The position numbers and the translations under genes are program-made. From NCBI GenBank assembly GCA_018821435.1, contig JAHJME010000015.1, forward strand, positions 157,164 through 221,163: DNA of 64,000 bases, in the 5' to 3' direction. Every line of letters starts with the position of its first letter. The first letter of the stretch is position 1. Below are positions 46,468 through 56,140 of this stretch, piece by piece. The stretch is from Alphaproteobacteria bacterium (GTDB lineage Bacteria; Pseudomonadota; Alphaproteobacteria; Caulobacterales; Caulobacteraceae). The notes under the pieces are model-generated. The model did not search any database. It was given only the letters and a program-made list of their open reading frames with translations, and was not told the origin of the DNA.

Positions 46468-47954
46468 CCGAACAGCACCCCCGCCAGGAACGCCACGCCC
46501 GCGGCCAGCGCCCCCAGCGCGAACCACAACAGGGCGCTGCTGCGCGGGGGTTCGACCACGACCGCCTCGGCGGGCTGCGCCAGGCGGGCGATGTTGCGGA
46601 TGGCGCTCTCGGCCTCGCCGGCCAGCTGCTTCACCCGGCTGACGGGCGACAGCTCGCGGGCGATCCAGCGCCGGACCACGGGCTCGGAGGCGCCCCAGAT
46701 GTCGTGCAGGGGATCGATCCGCCGGGCCACGCCCTCGACGGTCATCATGGTCTTCTGCAGCAGCACCAGCTCGGGCCGCAGATGCATGTCGTAGAGGGCG
46801 GTGATCTCGAACAGCTGGGTCAGCACCCGGCTCATGGCCACCGCATTGGCGCGCTGCCCGAACACCGGCTCGCCCACCGCCCTCAGCGCCTGGGCGAACG
46901 CGGCCACGCTGTGCCTGCGCGGCACATAGCCGGCGTCGAAGTGGACCTGGGCCACCCGCGGATAGTCCCGCTGCAGGAAGCCCCACAAGATCTCGGCCAG
47001 GTATCGCCGCTCCACAGCCCCCAGCCGGCCGATGATCCCGAAGTCCACGGCCTGGAGCTTGGCCGGCGCGGCGGCGAACAGGTTCCCCTCGTGCAGGTCG
47101 GCGTGGAAGACGCCGTGGTCCAGCGCCTGGGCCAGGAACGCCCGGGTCAGGTTGTCGGCCAGCGCCTTGCGGTCCAGGCCGGGCTGGCTCAGCGCCGCCT
47201 CGTCGGACAGCGCCATGCCGTCCGCCCAGGCCATGGTCAGCACCCGCTTGCCGACGCCCTCCCAGAGGACCTTCGGCGCGGACATGTAGCCGTCCTTGGC
47301 CATCACCTCGGCCAGTTCGTCGGCCCCTGCCGCCTCCAGCCGCAGGTCCAGTTCCAGCTCGGTGGCGCGGATCACGGTGTCGGCGAGCTTCACCGGCTCC
47401 AGCCGCCGGATCGGCGTCGCCCAGCGCTCGACCAGCTTCGCCGCCAGGGCCAGCACCGCGGAGTCCGCCGCCACCCGCCGTTCGATCCCCGGCCGCAGCA
47501 CCTTCACCGCCACGGCCCGGCCATCCATCAACGTGGCCGGATGGGCCTGGGCCAGCGACGCGGCGGCCACCGGCTCGCCCAGGCTGGCGAAGATTGCCTC
47601 GACCGGCTGGCCCAGCTCCTGGGCGATGACCGCCCGCGCCTGGACCATGGGAAACGGCGCCAGCTTGTCCTTAAGCCGTCCCATGTCCTCGGCGAACTGG
47701 CGGCCGAAGATATCGCCCCGCGTGGAAAGCAGCTGGCCCAGCTTGATCGCCACCGGCCCCAGGCCTTCCAGCGACCGCGCCAGGCGCTCGCCCGGTCGCC
47801 CGGTCCGCCGGCTGGCGAAGATCCGCAGGGTGTTGGCGCCCACGCGCACGGCCGGCGAATAGAAGGCGTCTAGTTCGCGCGGCAGCAGGGCGTCGTTGCG
47901 GACCAGCGTCCACCCGGCCCCGAACAGCCGCAGATAGGCGCCAAGCGAAGCCAT
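46464..47954 (-). CDS. ubiB: UbiB-family kinase-like protein (ubiquinone synthesis)
   Basis: This 496-aa atypical kinase of the UbiB/ADCK family supports ubiquinone synthesis at the inner membrane. It has the N-terminal LGPVAIKLGQLLSTR (KxGQ motif, about 65-79), SLAQAHPATL, AVKVLRPGIER and FHADLHEGNLF with the ADFG-equivalent AVDFGIIG. Two hydrophobic segments end the protein. It follows ubiE by 5 bp. Confidence 0.95.
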   Translation of the reverse strand: MASLGAYLRLFGAGWTLVRNDALLPRELDAFYSPAVRVGANTLRIFASRRTGRPGERLARSLEGLGPVAIKLGQLLSTRGDIFGRQFAEDMGRLKDKLAPFPMVQARAVIAQELGQPVEAIFASLGEPVAAASLAQAHPATLMDGRAVAVKVLRPGIERRVAADSAVLALAAKLVERWATPIRRLEPVKLADTVIRATELELDLRLEAAGADELAEVMAKDGYMSAPKVLWEGVGKRVLTMAWADGMALSDEAALSQPGLDRKALADNLTRAFLAQALDHGVFHADLHEGNLFAAAPAKLQAVDFGIIGRLGAVERRYLAEILWGFLQRDYPRVAQVHFDAGYVPRRHSVAAFAQALRAVGEPVFGQRANAVAMSRVLTQLFEITALYDMHLRPELVLLQKTMMTVEGVARRIDPLHDIWGASEPVVRRWIARELSPVSRVKQLAGEAESAIRNIARLAQPAEAVVVEPPRSSALLWFALGALAAGVAFLAGVLFG

Positions 47955-47959
47955 CAGGC

Positions 47960-48730
47960 CTAGATCGCCCGCCCGGTATGCATGGCCGCGACGCCGCCCG
48001 AGAAATTCGTCCAGCCCACCTGCCCGAAGCCCGCCTCGCCGATCATGCCGCCGAAGGTCTTCTGGTCCGGGAAGCGGCGGATGCTCTCCACCAGGTACTG
48101 GTAGCTCTCGCGGTCGTTGGCGACGCGGGCGCCGATCTCCGGGATCACCTTGAACGAATAGGCGTCATAGGCGGCGCGCAGCGCCTCGGTCACCGGCCGG
48201 GAGAACTCAAGGCACAGGAACCGGCCGCCCGGCTTCAGCACCCGCCGCGCCTCGCGCAGGGCGGCCGACACGTCGGTCACGTTGCGGATGCCGAAGCTGA
48301 TCACATAGGCGTCGGCCGCGCCGTCCGGCAGCGGCAGCCGCTGCGCGTCGCCCACGGCCCAGGCCATCTCGGGCAGCGAGCCCTTTTCGCGGCCCGCCAT
48401 GATCATCTCGGCGTTGTAGTCGACCACGAAGATCTTCGCGTCGTCGCCGCCGCGCCGCTCCTGCGCGCGCCGCGCCATCCTGGCGAACCGCCGGGCCATG
48501 TCGCCGGTGCCGCCCGCGCAGTCGACGATGGTCTCGCCGGGCTGCGGGTTGAGGCGCGAGGCGACCGCGTCCTTCCAGAGCCGGTGCACGCCCACGCTCA
48601 TCAGGTCGTTCATCAGGTCGTAGCGCTTGGCCACGCGATCGAAGACGCCGCGGACGAGGCCCGCCTTCTCCGAGGCGTCGACATCGCGGAAGCCGAAGGT
48701 GGCGGAAGGTCCGGTCATGGCGCTGCTCAT
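47960..48730 (-). CDS. ubiE: Demethylmenaquinone/2-octaprenyl-methoxy-benzoquinol methyltransferase
   Basis: This 256-aa SAM methyltransferase methylates the quinone ring. UbiE motifs are [42 protein letters not shown] and [14 protein letters not shown] 48730 or 48718 is the start; a longer frame runs over the divergent mutM and is rejected. It is coupled to ubiB downstream and divergent from mutM (118 bp). Confidence 0.95.
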   Translation of the reverse strand: MSSAMTGPSATFGFRDVDASEKAGLVRGVFDRVAKRYDLMNDLMSVGVHRLWKDAVASRLNPQPGETIVDCAGGTGDMARRFARMARRAQERRGGDDAKIFVVDYNAEMIMAGREKGSLPEMAWAVGDAQRLPLPDGAADAYVISFGIRNVTDVSAALREARRVLKPGGRFLCLEFSRPVTEALRAAYDAYSFKVIPEIGARVANDRESYQYLVESIRRFPDQKTFGGMIGEAGFGQVGWTNFSGGVAAMHTGRAI

Positions 48731-48848
48731 ATCCCCCCGGAACGCGCCAGAAAAGGCGCGCTCCGGTTCTTCGCACAAAAGATGCCCGCGTCGGGCCCGG
48801 ACGCGCGCAGGACTTGGCGCGCCCGCGCGGGCGTGCCAAGCGGAACCC

Positions 48849-49712
48849 ATGCCTGAATTGCCCGAAGTCGAGACGGTGCGAGGCGGTCTGGCCCCCGTAC
48901 TGGAGGGACGCCGGCTGTCCCGGGTCGAGGCGCGCCGCCCGGACCTGCGGTTTCCGCTGCCCGAGAACTTCGTCCAGTTCTTGACCGGCGCCACGATCGT
49001 GAAGCTGGAACGGCGCGCGAAATACCTGCTGGCCCGCCTCGACCGCGAGGACACCCTGGTCATGCACCTGGGTATGAGCGGCCGGTTCGAGATTTCGCGG
49101 GCGGAGGGCCAGGCGCGGCCCGGCCAGTTCCACTACGCCGTCGATCCCGACCCCAAACACGCCCACATCGTCTTCGAGACCGAGGACGGGACGCGGGTCA
49201 CCTACTACGACCCCCGCCGCTTCGGTTACATGGCCCTGGTGAACACCGCGACCCTGACGCTGCACCCGTGGTTCGCCGGCCTGGGCCCGGAGCCCCTGTC
49301 CGACGCCTTCGACGTGGCCCACCTCAAGGCCGCCTTCGCCAACCGTAAACAGGGCCCCAAGACCCTGCTGCTGGACCAGCGCACGGTGGCGGGCCTGGGC
49401 AACATCTATGTCTGCGAGGCGCTGAACCGCGCGCGGATCTCGCCCTTCAAGCCGGCGGGCGCTATTTCCGCGGCGCGGCTGGGCAAGCTGGTCCCCGAGA
49501 TCAAGGCGGTGCTGCAGGAGGCGATCGCCGCCGGCGGCTCCACCCTGCGCGACTTCGCCCAGGCCGATGGCGCCCTGGGCTATTTCCAACACCGCTTCCG
49601 CACCTACGACCGCGAGGGACAACCCTGCTGCAACACCGGTTGCCCGGGGATCATCGATCGCGAGGTCCAGTCGGGCCGCTCCACCTTCTTCTGCCCCGTT
49701 TGTCAGACATAG
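48849..49712 (+). CDS. mutM: Formamidopyrimidine-DNA glycosylase
   Basis: This 287-aa Fpg/MutM removes 8-oxoguanine. The catalytic N-terminus [10 protein letters not shown] (Pro2, Glu3) fixes the start at 48849. It has the H2TH region [20 protein letters not shown] and a C-terminal zinc finger with [11 protein letters not shown]. The first Cys pair is spaced as in PCCNTGC, the wider alphaproteobacterial form. Confidence 0.96.
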   Translation: MPELPEVETVRGGLAPVLEGRRLSRVEARRPDLRFPLPENFVQFLTGATIVKLERRAKYLLARLDREDTLVMHLGMSGRFEISRAEGQARPGQFHYAVDPDPKHAHIVFETEDGTRVTYYDPRRFGYMALVNTATLTLHPWFAGLGPEPLSDAFDVAHLKAAFANRKQGPKTLLLDQRTVAGLGNIYVCEALNRARISPFKPAGAISAARLGKLVPEIKAVLQEAIAAGGSTLRDFAQADGALGYFQHRFRTYDREGQPCCNTGCPGIIDREVQSGRSTFFCPVCQT

Positions 49713-49728
49713 GATTGCGCGAGACGTG

Positions 49729-50586
49729 ATGCGTTTCCTTGCCGGCCTCGCCGCCGCTGTCCTCCTCACCGCCCCGGCCCACGCCGCGCCGCCCGTCTGG
49801 GTGGTCAAGGACGCGGACTCCGAGATGCTGCTGTTCGGCTCCATCCACGTGCTGCCGCCCGGCCTGGCCTGGCGACCGGCGGCCCTGGACGCGGGGCTGA
49901 AGCGCGCCGACGACCTGTGGTTCGAACTGCCGGCCGGTCCGGCCGCCGAGCAGGAGATCGCCCGCCTGGCCGCCGCGACCGGTCTCCTGCCGCCCGGCCA
50001 GTCGCTGTTCACCCTGCTGACGCCCCGCGACGCCGAGCTGCTGATCCGCGCCGCCGACGGCCTGGGGCTGGACAAGACGACCCTGGACCGGCTGGAGCCC
50101 TGGCTGGCCGAAGTGGCCCTGGCCGGCGCCGCCTACCGCGCCGCGGGCGCCGACACCGAGCACGGGGTGGAAAAGGCCGTCGAGACCACCACGCCCCCCA
50201 AGGTGCAGCGCCGCGCCCTGGAGACCCCGGCCGAACAGCTCAGCCTGTTCGACCAGTCGCCCCGCGACGAACAGATCGCCTCGCTGAACGAGACGGTTCG
50301 CGAGCTGCAGAAAGACCCCGAGGGCTACAACAAACTGATCCGCGCCTGGATGGCCGGCGACGCCGACGCCTTGGACCGCGAGGCGCTGGAGCCGCTGCGC
50401 AAGGCCTCGCCCGGGGTGTTCCGCCGCCTGGTCACCGAGCGCAACGCCCGCTGGATCGTCGACCTGGACGCCCGCCTGAAGGGCAAGGGCCGCACGGTCG
50501 TGGTCGTCGGCGTTGGCCACCTGGTGGGCCCCGACGGCCTGCCGGCCAAGCTGCGCGCGCTTGGCTATTCGGTCACCGGGCCGTAA
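49729..50586 (+). CDS. TraB/GumN family secreted protein
   Basis: This 285-aa protein has a signal peptide (about 1-19) and the TraB/GumN (Tiki-like) pattern. An N-terminal LFGSIHVL GxxH motif (36-43) is followed by a helical middle domain and a C-terminal [13 protein letters not shown] second GxxH. Relatives are metal-dependent proteases or erythromycin-esterase-like enzymes; here only the fold and motifs are secure. It follows mutM by 16 bp. Confidence 0.85.
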   Translation: MRFLAGLAAAVLLTAPAHAAPPVWVVKDADSEMLLFGSIHVLPPGLAWRPAALDAGLKRADDLWFELPAGPAAEQEIARLAAATGLLPPGQSLFTLLTPRDAELLIRAADGLGLDKTTLDRLEPWLAEVALAGAAYRAAGADTEHGVEKAVETTTPPKVQRRALETPAEQLSLFDQSPRDEQIASLNETVRELQKDPEGYNKLIRAWMAGDADALDREALEPLRKASPGVFRRLVTERNARWIVDLDARLKGKGRTVVVVGVGHLVGPDGLPAKLRALGYSVTGP

Positions 50587-50614
50587 GTCGCCCCTTGAGA
50601 ACGCGGAGCGCCCC

Positions 50615-51394
50615 ATGAGCTATGAGACCCTGATCGTCGAGACCCCCAGCGCGGGCGTCACCCTGATCCGCCTGAACCGGCCCGAGGCGCTGAACGCGCT
50701 GAACAGCCAGCTCTTGAGCGAGCTGTCTGTCGCGTTGGACCAAGCCGAAGCCGACGAGGCCGTGAAGTGCGTCGTCCTGACCGGCTCAGAGCGCGCCTTC
50801 GCCGCAGGCGCCGACATCAAGGAGATGTCGGACAAGTCCTATGCCCAGATGTTCGCCACCGACTTCTTCGGCGCGGCGGGCCGGCGGCTGGAACAGTTCC
50901 GCAAGCCGATCATCGCCGCCGTCGCCGGCTACGCCCTGGGCGGCGGCTGCGAACTGGCCATGCTGTGCGACTTCATCATCGCCGCCGAGACCGCCAAGTT
51001 CGGTCAGCCCGAGATCAACCTGGGGGTCATGCCCGGCATCGGCGGCACCCAGCGCCTGCCGCGCGCCGTGGGCAAGGCCAAGGCCATGGACATGGTCCTG
51101 ACCGCCCGGATGATGGACGCGGCGGAAGCCGAGCGCGCGGGCCTGGTGTCGCGCGTGGTGCCGGCCGACAAACTCTTGGACGAGGCCTTGGCCGCCGCGG
51201 CCAAGATCGCCGCCCAGTCGCCGCTGGCCGTGATGATGAACAAGGAGCTGGTGAACGCCGCGTTCGAGACCACGCTGGCTACCGGCGTGGCGGTGGAACG
51301 GCGCCTGTTCCACTCGCTGTTCGCCTTCGAGGACCAGAAGGAAGGCATGGCCGCCTTCGTCGACAAGCGGAAGCCGGACTTCAAGGGCAAGTAG
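50615..51394 (+). CDS. Enoyl-CoA hydratase
   Basis: This 259-aa crotonase with both catalytic glutamates of hydratases (Glu113 in GGGCELAM, Glu133 in QPEINLGV, spacing 20 as in rat ECHS1) hydrates trans-2-enoyl-CoA in beta-oxidation. AFAAGADI is the oxyanion loop. The start ATG 50615 has CGGAGCG upstream and the frame includes the whole fold. It precedes rpsT. Confidence 0.93.
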   Translation: MSYETLIVETPSAGVTLIRLNRPEALNALNSQLLSELSVALDQAEADEAVKCVVLTGSERAFAAGADIKEMSDKSYAQMFATDFFGAAGRRLEQFRKPIIAAVAGYALGGGCELAMLCDFIIAAETAKFGQPEINLGVMPGIGGTQRLPRAVGKAKAMDMVLTARMMDAAEAERAGLVSRVVPADKLLDEALAAAAKIAAQSPLAVMMNKELVNAAFETTLATGVAVERRLFHSLFAFEDQKEGMAAFVDKRKPDFKGK

Positions 51395-51514
51395 GCCGCG
51401 GCGAGATGGCGCCGAAGCGGCATTGACCCGCCGGGCCTGTTTCAGTATATCCGCGCCTCCAATTTCGCCCGCCGGCCAACCGGCGGGTGCTACCTGTTTC
51501 GAGAGCAGTCCCGA

Positions 51515-51784
51515 ATGGCCAATACGCCCGGTTCCAAGAAGGCGGTCCGCAAGATCGCCCGCCGCACCGAAGTCAACACCGCCCGTCGTTCGCGCGTGCG
51601 CACCTTCCTGCGCAAGTTCGAAGAGGCCGTGACCTCGGGCGACGCCACCGTCGCGAAGGACGCCTTCGTGAAGGCCCAGTCCGAACTGATGCGCGCGGTC
51701 ACCAAGGGTGTCGTGCACAAGAACACCGGCTCGCGGAAGGTCTCGCGCCTGGCTGCCCAGCTGAAGAAGATGTCGGCGGCCTGA
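51515..51784 (+). CDS. rpsT: 30S ribosomal protein S20
   Basis: This 89-aa S20 binds 16S rRNA. Basic helical protein with [24 protein letters not shown] and the Ala/Lys-rich C-terminus [11 protein letters not shown]. The rpsT-dnaA order is typical of Caulobacterales. Two terminator-like hairpins follow. Confidence 0.97.
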   Translation: MANTPGSKKAVRKIARRTEVNTARRSRVRTFLRKFEEAVTSGDATVAKDAFVKAQSELMRAVTKGVVHKNTGSRKVSRLAAQLKKMSAA

Positions 51785-51792
51785 GGCCCCGC

Positions 51793-51813
51793 GCGGCCGG
51801 TTCGTCCGGCCGC
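51793..51813 (+). terminator. Stem-loop directly after rpsT
   Basis: Arms GCGGCCGG (51793-51800) and CCGGCCGC (51806-51813) pair exactly with a 5-nt loop, 9 nt after the rpsT stop. No T-run, so it may stabilise or pause. Confidence 0.5.
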
Positions 51814-51876
51814 TCTTCAAGCTGGAGTTTAGGGGGACACATTCCCCCTCTTCGCCTCTAGGAATTCTGAATGGCG

Positions 51877-51901
51877 GCGCCCTTCGGGGCGCTGTTTTTT
51901 T
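51877..51901 (+). terminator. Strong Rho-independent terminator upstream of dnaA
   Basis: GCGCCC (51877-51882) pairs with GGGCGC (51887-51892) and is followed by TG and seven T. It would stop rpsT transcription before dnaA. Confidence 0.85.
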
Positions 51902-52001
51902 GTGCCTGGAATTTGGCTTTCCGGTGCGGCCCTGCGACCGATTTGCTCAGCCTCCGCACTCGGTTTTTGGGCTTTCCCTTGGACCGAAAAGGGTCCCCGC
52001 C

Positions 52002-52077
52002 GAGTCAACAGAAATAAGTCTCGACGGAAAAAAGAATCACCGTTGACCCCCTAGGTCCCCCCATTAGTGTCGGTCCT
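52002..52077 (+). promoter_or_regulatory. dnaA promoter region with two GANTC sites
   Basis: GAGTC (52002-52006) and GAATC (52034-52038) are CcrM-type methylation sites. TTGACC (52043-52048) is a -35-like box and TAGTGT (52065-52070), 16 nt later, a weak -10. In C. crescentus dnaA transcription depends on GANTC methylation near this promoter. The predicted transcription start (about 52077) gives a leader of about 155 nt. Motifs are seen; activity is inference. Confidence 0.6.
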
Positions 52078-52232
52078 CTTACAGGCGTCTTTGACTTGAT
52101 CCCGGCCGAAACCGGGACAGCGGCGGACCATATGTGTTCGCTGAATAAGGGTCTGTTTGTGTTGAATAAATTGGGTAGTCAGGGGGTCCGGGGCCCTGGC
52201 TTTTCTGCGGCAGTTCGATGGGGTTACAAGGA
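52078..52232 (+). other. dnaA 5' leader with hairpins
   Basis: Contains a stem-loop TCCCGG/CCGGGA (52100-52105/52112-52117) and a second hairpin CAGGG/CCCTG (52180-52184/52194-52198) just before the translation start. No open frame. In C. crescentus the dnaA leader takes part in nutrient-dependent translation control; whether these hairpins do so here is inference. Confidence 0.5.
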
Positions 52233-53720
52233 ATGACGAGCGGGGGGGCTGCGGGAGCTATGGCAAGCACGCCGGCAATGGCCGTGTGGAGCAAGACGTG
52301 CCTGGTTCTCAAGCGTGAGCTGGGCGACGCGACGTTCGGCTCATGGCTGGGCCAGGCCGCTTTGCGCGAGTCCGGCGATGAGGTCTGCGTGGTCGCCGCG
52401 ACCGGCGTCGCGCGGGACTGGATCCGTAACAACGCCTGGCGCCGGATCGGCGAACTCTGGGCCCAGAACGATCCCCTGGGTCGGCGCCTGGACCTGAAGT
52501 CGCGGATGGACGTCGAGGCCGCTTCGACGACCCCGCGCGCACCGATCGCCGCCAATACCCCCATGGCCGCCACCCCGATGGTCAGTTCGTCGTCCGGCGC
52601 GGCTGCCGCCGCCGCCCGCGCCCCCGATGTGTTCGAGATCGAAGCCGAGGCCGTGGCGCCCATCGCCGCCCGCCAGGGACGGCTCCAGGGCCTTCAGGAA
52701 CGCTATTCGTTCGACACCTTCGTCGCCGGCCCCGCCAACGAGTTCGCCTTCGCCGTCGCCCGCCGCGTGGCCTCCTGGGCCGATGGCCACTTCAACCCCG
52801 TCGTGTTCCACGGCCCCTACGGCTTCGGAAAGACCCACCTGCTGAACGCCCTGGCCTGGGAAGCGCTTCGCACCAGCCCCGGCAAGCGGGTGGTCTATCT
52901 CTCCGCCGAACGCTTCACCTCGACCTTCGTGAAGGCCCTGCAGGACAAGCAGACCGCCGCCTTCAAGGACGAGCTGCGCAACGCAGACCTGCTGCTGATC
53001 GACGACGTCCACTTCGTCGCCGGCAAGACCCAGACCCAGGAAGAGCTGTTCCACACCCTGATCGCCCTGGTCGAGGACGGCCGCCGCGTGGTGCTGACCG
53101 CCGACCGTTCGCCCAACGAGCTTTCCGAGATGGAACCGCGCCTGCGGTCCCACCTGCAGGCCGGCCTGGTCTGCGGCATCGAGCCCGCCGACCGCGCCCT
53201 GCGCCTCGGCATCCTCGAGCGCAAGCTGCACACCCTGGCGCACCAAGGCGGCTTCCACCCGGCCGCGCGGCCGGAAGTGCTGCAGTTCCTGGCCGACCGC
53301 TTCACCGACAGCGTCCGCGAGCTGGAGGGGGCCCTGAACACCCTGGTGGCCCGTGTGGGCGGCGAGATCGCTCGCCTGACCCTGGACGAGGCCCAGGCCA
53401 TCCTGCGGCCCCACCTGTCCGTAAACGAGCGCAAGGTCACGGTGGACATGATCCAGAAGACCGTGGCCGAGCACTATGCGCTGAAGCAGGCCGACCTGAT
53501 CTCGGAACGCCGCGCCCGCGCCGTGGCTCGCCCCCGCCAGGTCGCCATGTGGCTGGCCAAGCAGATCACCACCCGCTCGCTGCCGGACATCGGCCGCCGG
53601 TTCGGTGGGCGCGACCACACCACCGTCCTGCACGCCGTGCGCCGCATCGAGGCCCTGAAGGCCGAGGATCCGGTCATCGCCCGCGACGTCGACGTGCTGC
53701 TGCGCAAGCTGCGCGGCTAA
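52233..53720 (+). CDS. dnaA: Chromosomal replication initiator DnaA
   Basis: This 495-aa initiator has domain I at about 15-85, a flexible Ala-rich linker (about 90-150), a AAA+ domain with Walker A GPYGFGKT (194-201) and Walker [10 protein letters not shown] (about 253), and domain IV with [13 protein letters not shown] and [15 protein letters not shown] for DnaA-box binding. I prefer ATG 52233 (product begins MTSGG, similar to C. crescentus MTMKGG); an in-frame ATG at 52218 is possible. It opens the origin; no DnaA-box cluster is in this window. Confidence 0.96.
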   Translation: MTSGGAAGAMASTPAMAVWSKTCLVLKRELGDATFGSWLGQAALRESGDEVCVVAATGVARDWIRNNAWRRIGELWAQNDPLGRRLDLKSRMDVEAASTTPRAPIAANTPMAATPMVSSSSGAAAAAARAPDVFEIEAEAVAPIAARQGRLQGLQERYSFDTFVAGPANEFAFAVARRVASWADGHFNPVVFHGPYGFGKTHLLNALAWEALRTSPGKRVVYLSAERFTSTFVKALQDKQTAAFKDELRNADLLLIDDVHFVAGKTQTQEELFHTLIALVEDGRRVVLTADRSPNELSEMEPRLRSHLQAGLVCGIEPADRALRLGILERKLHTLAHQGGFHPAARPEVLQFLADRFTDSVRELEGALNTLVARVGGEIARLTLDEAQAILRPHLSVNERKVTVDMIQKTVAEHYALKQADLISERRARAVARPRQVAMWLAKQITTRSLPDIGRRFGGRDHTTVLHAVRRIEALKAEDPVIARDVDVLLRKLRG

Positions 53721-53745
53721 GACCTCCAGGACAGCGCTGAACCGC

Positions 53746-53772
53746 AAGGGCTCGCCGCAAGGCGGGCCCTTT
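53746..53772 (+). terminator. dnaA terminator
   Basis: An 11-bp stem (53746-53756 and 53761-53771, one G-U pair) with GCAA tetraloop, followed by TTTG. Located 25 bp after the dnaA stop. Confidence 0.75.
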
Positions 53773-53854
53773 GTCGTCGGCTCGGGCCTTTATGCGAGAA
53801 AGGGCGTAGGCTAGGCGCACCCGCGCAACCGCGGCCCCACCCGAAAAGCTACCC

Positions 53855-54211
53855 ATGAGAGATCTGAAGGGCTCCGGCCTGACCGACCGGCTATCCGCCG
53901 CGGCGGATTCCAAGGCCGCCTTGCTGGCCAAGCTGAAGCCGAAGCCGACCGTGACCGACCCCCTCTTCGCCGAACGTGCGGCCATGAAGGAGGCCGAGCT
54001 GCAGGACGTGCGCGCGGCCCGCGCCGTGGAGAAGGCCGAGGCCAAGCAGGCGACGGCCGACAAGGCCGCCGCCGCCGAGGCGGCGATCCTGGCGGACGAG
54101 GAAGCCCAGCTGGCCGACAAGCGCGGCGCCCGCAAGGAGCGCAAGCAACTCAGCAAGGCGGAAGCCAAGGCCAAGCGCGACGCCCGCTACGCCGCCCGGA
54201 AAGCCCGCTAG
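53855..54211 (+). CDS. DUF6481-type small Ala/Lys/Glu-rich protein
   Basis: This 118-aa protein begins with LTDRLSAAADSKAALLAKLKPKPTVTDPLFAERAA, a pattern I associate with the DUF6481 family. The rest is an amphipathic, highly charged helix (runs of A, E, K and R), probably coiled coil or disordered. No catalytic residues, no signal peptide. Function unknown. Confidence 0.7.
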   Translation: MRDLKGSGLTDRLSAAADSKAALLAKLKPKPTVTDPLFAERAAMKEAELQDVRAARAVEKAEAKQATADKAAAAEAAILADEEAQLADKRGARKERKQLSKAEAKAKRDARYAARKAR

Positions 54212-54221
54212 ACACAGGCGC

Positions 54222-54275
54222 GAGGCGGGCCATCGCAAAGCCAACTCAGCTTTCCTGAGCCCGCCTCCGCTTTTT
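54222..54275 (+). terminator. Probable terminator after the DUF6481 gene
   Basis: GAGGCGGGC (54222-54230) pairs exactly with GCCCGCCTC (54259-54267). A 28-nt loop separates them and CGCTTTTT follows the right arm. Confidence 0.6.
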
Positions 54276-54290
54276 ATGATGGCCATCATA
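54275..54290. promoter_or_regulatory. Perfect 16-bp palindrome upstream of the SDR gene
   Basis: TATGATGGCCATCATA is its own reverse complement. It lies about 100 bp before the SDR start and just after the terminator T-run. Likely operator for a dimeric regulator; the regulator is unknown. Confidence 0.4.
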
Positions 54291-54390
54291 CAAAAGGATG
54301 GCCTGCCGCACCTTGTGGGCGTGACCCCCGCGTTTCCATCTTCTCTTCACAGCGGCCGGCGATCCCGCCCGACCGGTCAGGAGATGTGAG

Positions 54391-55206
54391 ATGACCAACA
54401 TTACCCCGAAGGGCGCGGCCCTGATCACCGGCGCGTCCAGCGGCATCGGCGCGGTTTATGCGGACCGTCTGGCGCGACGCGGCTACGACCTGGTCCTGGC
54501 GGCGCGCGACGAGGGCCGGCTGCAGGCCCTGTCCACCCGGCTGCGCGCCGAAGCCGGCGTGAAGGTCGATGTGCTGAAGACCGACCTCACCGTCCGCGAC
54601 GACATCCGCAAGCTGGAAGCCCGGCTGCGCGACGACGCGAACCTGACCCTGCTGATCAACAACGCCGGCGCGGCGCTGTTCGAGCCGTTCGCGGTGGCGG
54701 ACGCCGACAGCCTGGACAACCTGATCCAGCTCAACGTCACCGCCGTCACCCGGCTGGCCAACGCGGCGGCCGCGGGGTTCTCCCAGCGCGGGCGAGGCAC
54801 GATCGTCAACATCGGCTCGATCGTCGGCCTGATGCCCCAGTTCAAGAGCACCGTGTACGGCGCGACCAAGGCCTACGTCCTGTACCTGTCGGAGTCGCTG
54901 AACGATGAGCTGGCGGGGTCGGGCGTGACAGTCCAGGCCGTGCTGCCAGGCGCCACGCGCACCGAGATCTGGGACCGGTCCGGCCGCGGCATCGAGAATG
55001 TGCCCAGCGAGATCCTGATGCACGTCGACGAACTGGTGGACGCAGCGCTGGCGGGCCTGGACCAGGGCGAGCTGGTGACCATCCCGTCCCTGCCCGAGGC
55101 GGCCGACTGGGCCGCGGTGACCACCGCGCGGGCCAATCTGCAGCCCAACCTGTCCCGGCCCCATCCCGCGGCCCGCTATGGCCTGAAGATCCCCGAACCG
55201 GCATGA
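54391..55206 (+). CDS. Short-chain dehydrogenase/reductase
   Basis: This 271-aa classical SDR has the nucleotide motif TGASSGIG (13-20), NNAG (90-93) and the catalytic Ser143, Tyr156, Lys160 triad (YGATK). The C-terminus past 230 is short and variable. AGGAG precedes the start. Substrate and cofactor preference are unknown; Arg/Lys near the first strand could favour NADPH. Confidence 0.9.
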   Translation: MTNITPKGAALITGASSGIGAVYADRLARRGYDLVLAARDEGRLQALSTRLRAEAGVKVDVLKTDLTVRDDIRKLEARLRDDANLTLLINNAGAALFEPFAVADADSLDNLIQLNVTAVTRLANAAAAGFSQRGRGTIVNIGSIVGLMPQFKSTVYGATKAYVLYLSESLNDELAGSGVTVQAVLPGATRTEIWDRSGRGIENVPSEILMHVDELVDAALAGLDQGELVTIPSLPEAADWAAVTTARANLQPNLSRPHPAARYGLKIPEPA

Positions 55207-55227
55207 GCCGAGGCGCATCCCAAACGA

Positions 55228-55257
55228 CAAAACGCCCGGCGCGAGCCGGGCGTTTTG
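55228..55257. terminator. Strong bidirectional terminator (SDR / PEP-CTERM)
   Basis: A perfect 13-bp stem CAAAACGCCCGGC (55228-55240) with GCGA loop and GCCGGGCGTTTTG (55245-55257). A/T runs on both flanks make it work for both convergent genes. Confidence 0.9.
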
Positions 55258-55283
55258 CTTACGCTTACTAAGACTGGATCGGG

Positions 55284-55964
55284 TTAGGCGGTGGCGGCCA
55301 TCGCGCGGCGACGACGGAGCGTCGCGCCGGCCATGCCGAAGCCGCCGATCATCAGGGCCCAGGTCGCCGGTTCCGGCACCGCGCCGCTCACCGACACGTT
55401 GTCGAAGAACACGCCGCCGTTGCCGGGGGTCGTCGCGGCCAGGGTGATGGTTTCCTGGTTGCCCGTGCCCACGAACGTGAAGCTGCCGGTCTTCCAGAGG
55501 AAGTTGTTCGCCGAGCCGAACGAACCGTCGTTGGCGGCGATCACGTTCAGCATCGAACCCCCGGCCGACACCGTGGCCATGGCCGGGTTGGGGGCGCTGG
55601 CGGCGTTCCGCGAATAGGCGAACGAGACGGTGTAGGTCTCGCCCAGGATGGTGGCGAAGGATTGCGAGATCGAGCCCGCGTCCCAGCCGTTGATGTCGAG
55701 GCCGTTCTGGCCTTCGTAGGCCGGCGACCAGGCCGAGGCGTTGGTGGTGACGTCGACGCTGCCCGTGCCGACGGTCCAGCCCGGCAGGCCGACGGAGCCG
55801 CCCGCGTAGTAGGTGAAGCCGCCCCAGCCCTCGGGGACGGCCGTGCCCAGGTCCTCGAAGCCGCCATTCGTGAGCAGTTCGGTCGCGCTGGCGGCCGGCG
55901 CCGCGGCGAGGGCGAAAGCGGCCAGCGCCGAAGCGGCGGCGGTGCGGATGAGAGCGGAGCGCAT
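55284..55964 (-). CDS. PEP-CTERM (PEPxxWA) sorted secreted protein, DUF642-like
   Basis: This 226-aa protein has a signal peptide (about 1-27, ending ASA) and a beta-rich body with NGGFEDLG at the start and a LDINGWDAGSISQSF region, like DUF642/choice-of-anchor proteins. It ends with PEPATWALMIGGFGMAG followed by an Arg-rich tail, the exosortase recognition signal (PEP motif, hydrophobic helix, basic end). It should be processed and exported to the surface or extracellular matrix by an exosortase encoded elsewhere. The upstream ATG at 56009 is not needed for the signal peptide. Confidence 0.88.
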   Translation of the reverse strand: MRSALIRTAAASALAAFALAAAPAASATELLTNGGFEDLGTAVPEGWGGFTYYAGGSVGLPGWTVGTGSVDVTTNASAWSPAYEGQNGLDINGWDAGSISQSFATILGETYTVSFAYSRNAASAPNPAMATVSAGGSMLNVIAANDGSFGSANNFLWKTGSFTFVGTGNQETITLAATTPGNGGVFFDNVSVSGAVPEPATWALMIGGFGMAGATLRRRRAMAATA

Positions 55965-56080
55965 CAGGTCAAACCTCGATCGAAAAATCTCGTTGCCCGA
56001 ACCAAGCAAGGACCGGGCCAGCCGAAATGGGATTCACCACGGGCGCCAGAACGCCCCCCTGAGGGAGATACGGTGAAGCT

Positions 56081-56113
56081 AAAGAAAAAGACGGCCGCAT
56101 CGCTGCGGCCGTC
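56081..56113 (-). terminator. pnp terminator
   Basis: Perfect 10-bp stem GACGGCCGCA (56090-56099) / TGCGGCCGTC (56104-56113) with a 4-nt loop. On the minus strand it is followed by a T-rich run (complement of 56081-56089), 27 bp after the pnp stop. Confidence 0.9.
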
Positions 56114-56140
56114 CCAATCCTGCGATGAAATCAGAGACGC

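Noticed and set aside
51785..52232. Possible chromosome origin next to dnaA
   Set aside because: No cluster of DnaA boxes or AT-rich unwinding element; only a promoter and leader are supported. In this group the origin lies near hemE, which is not in the window.
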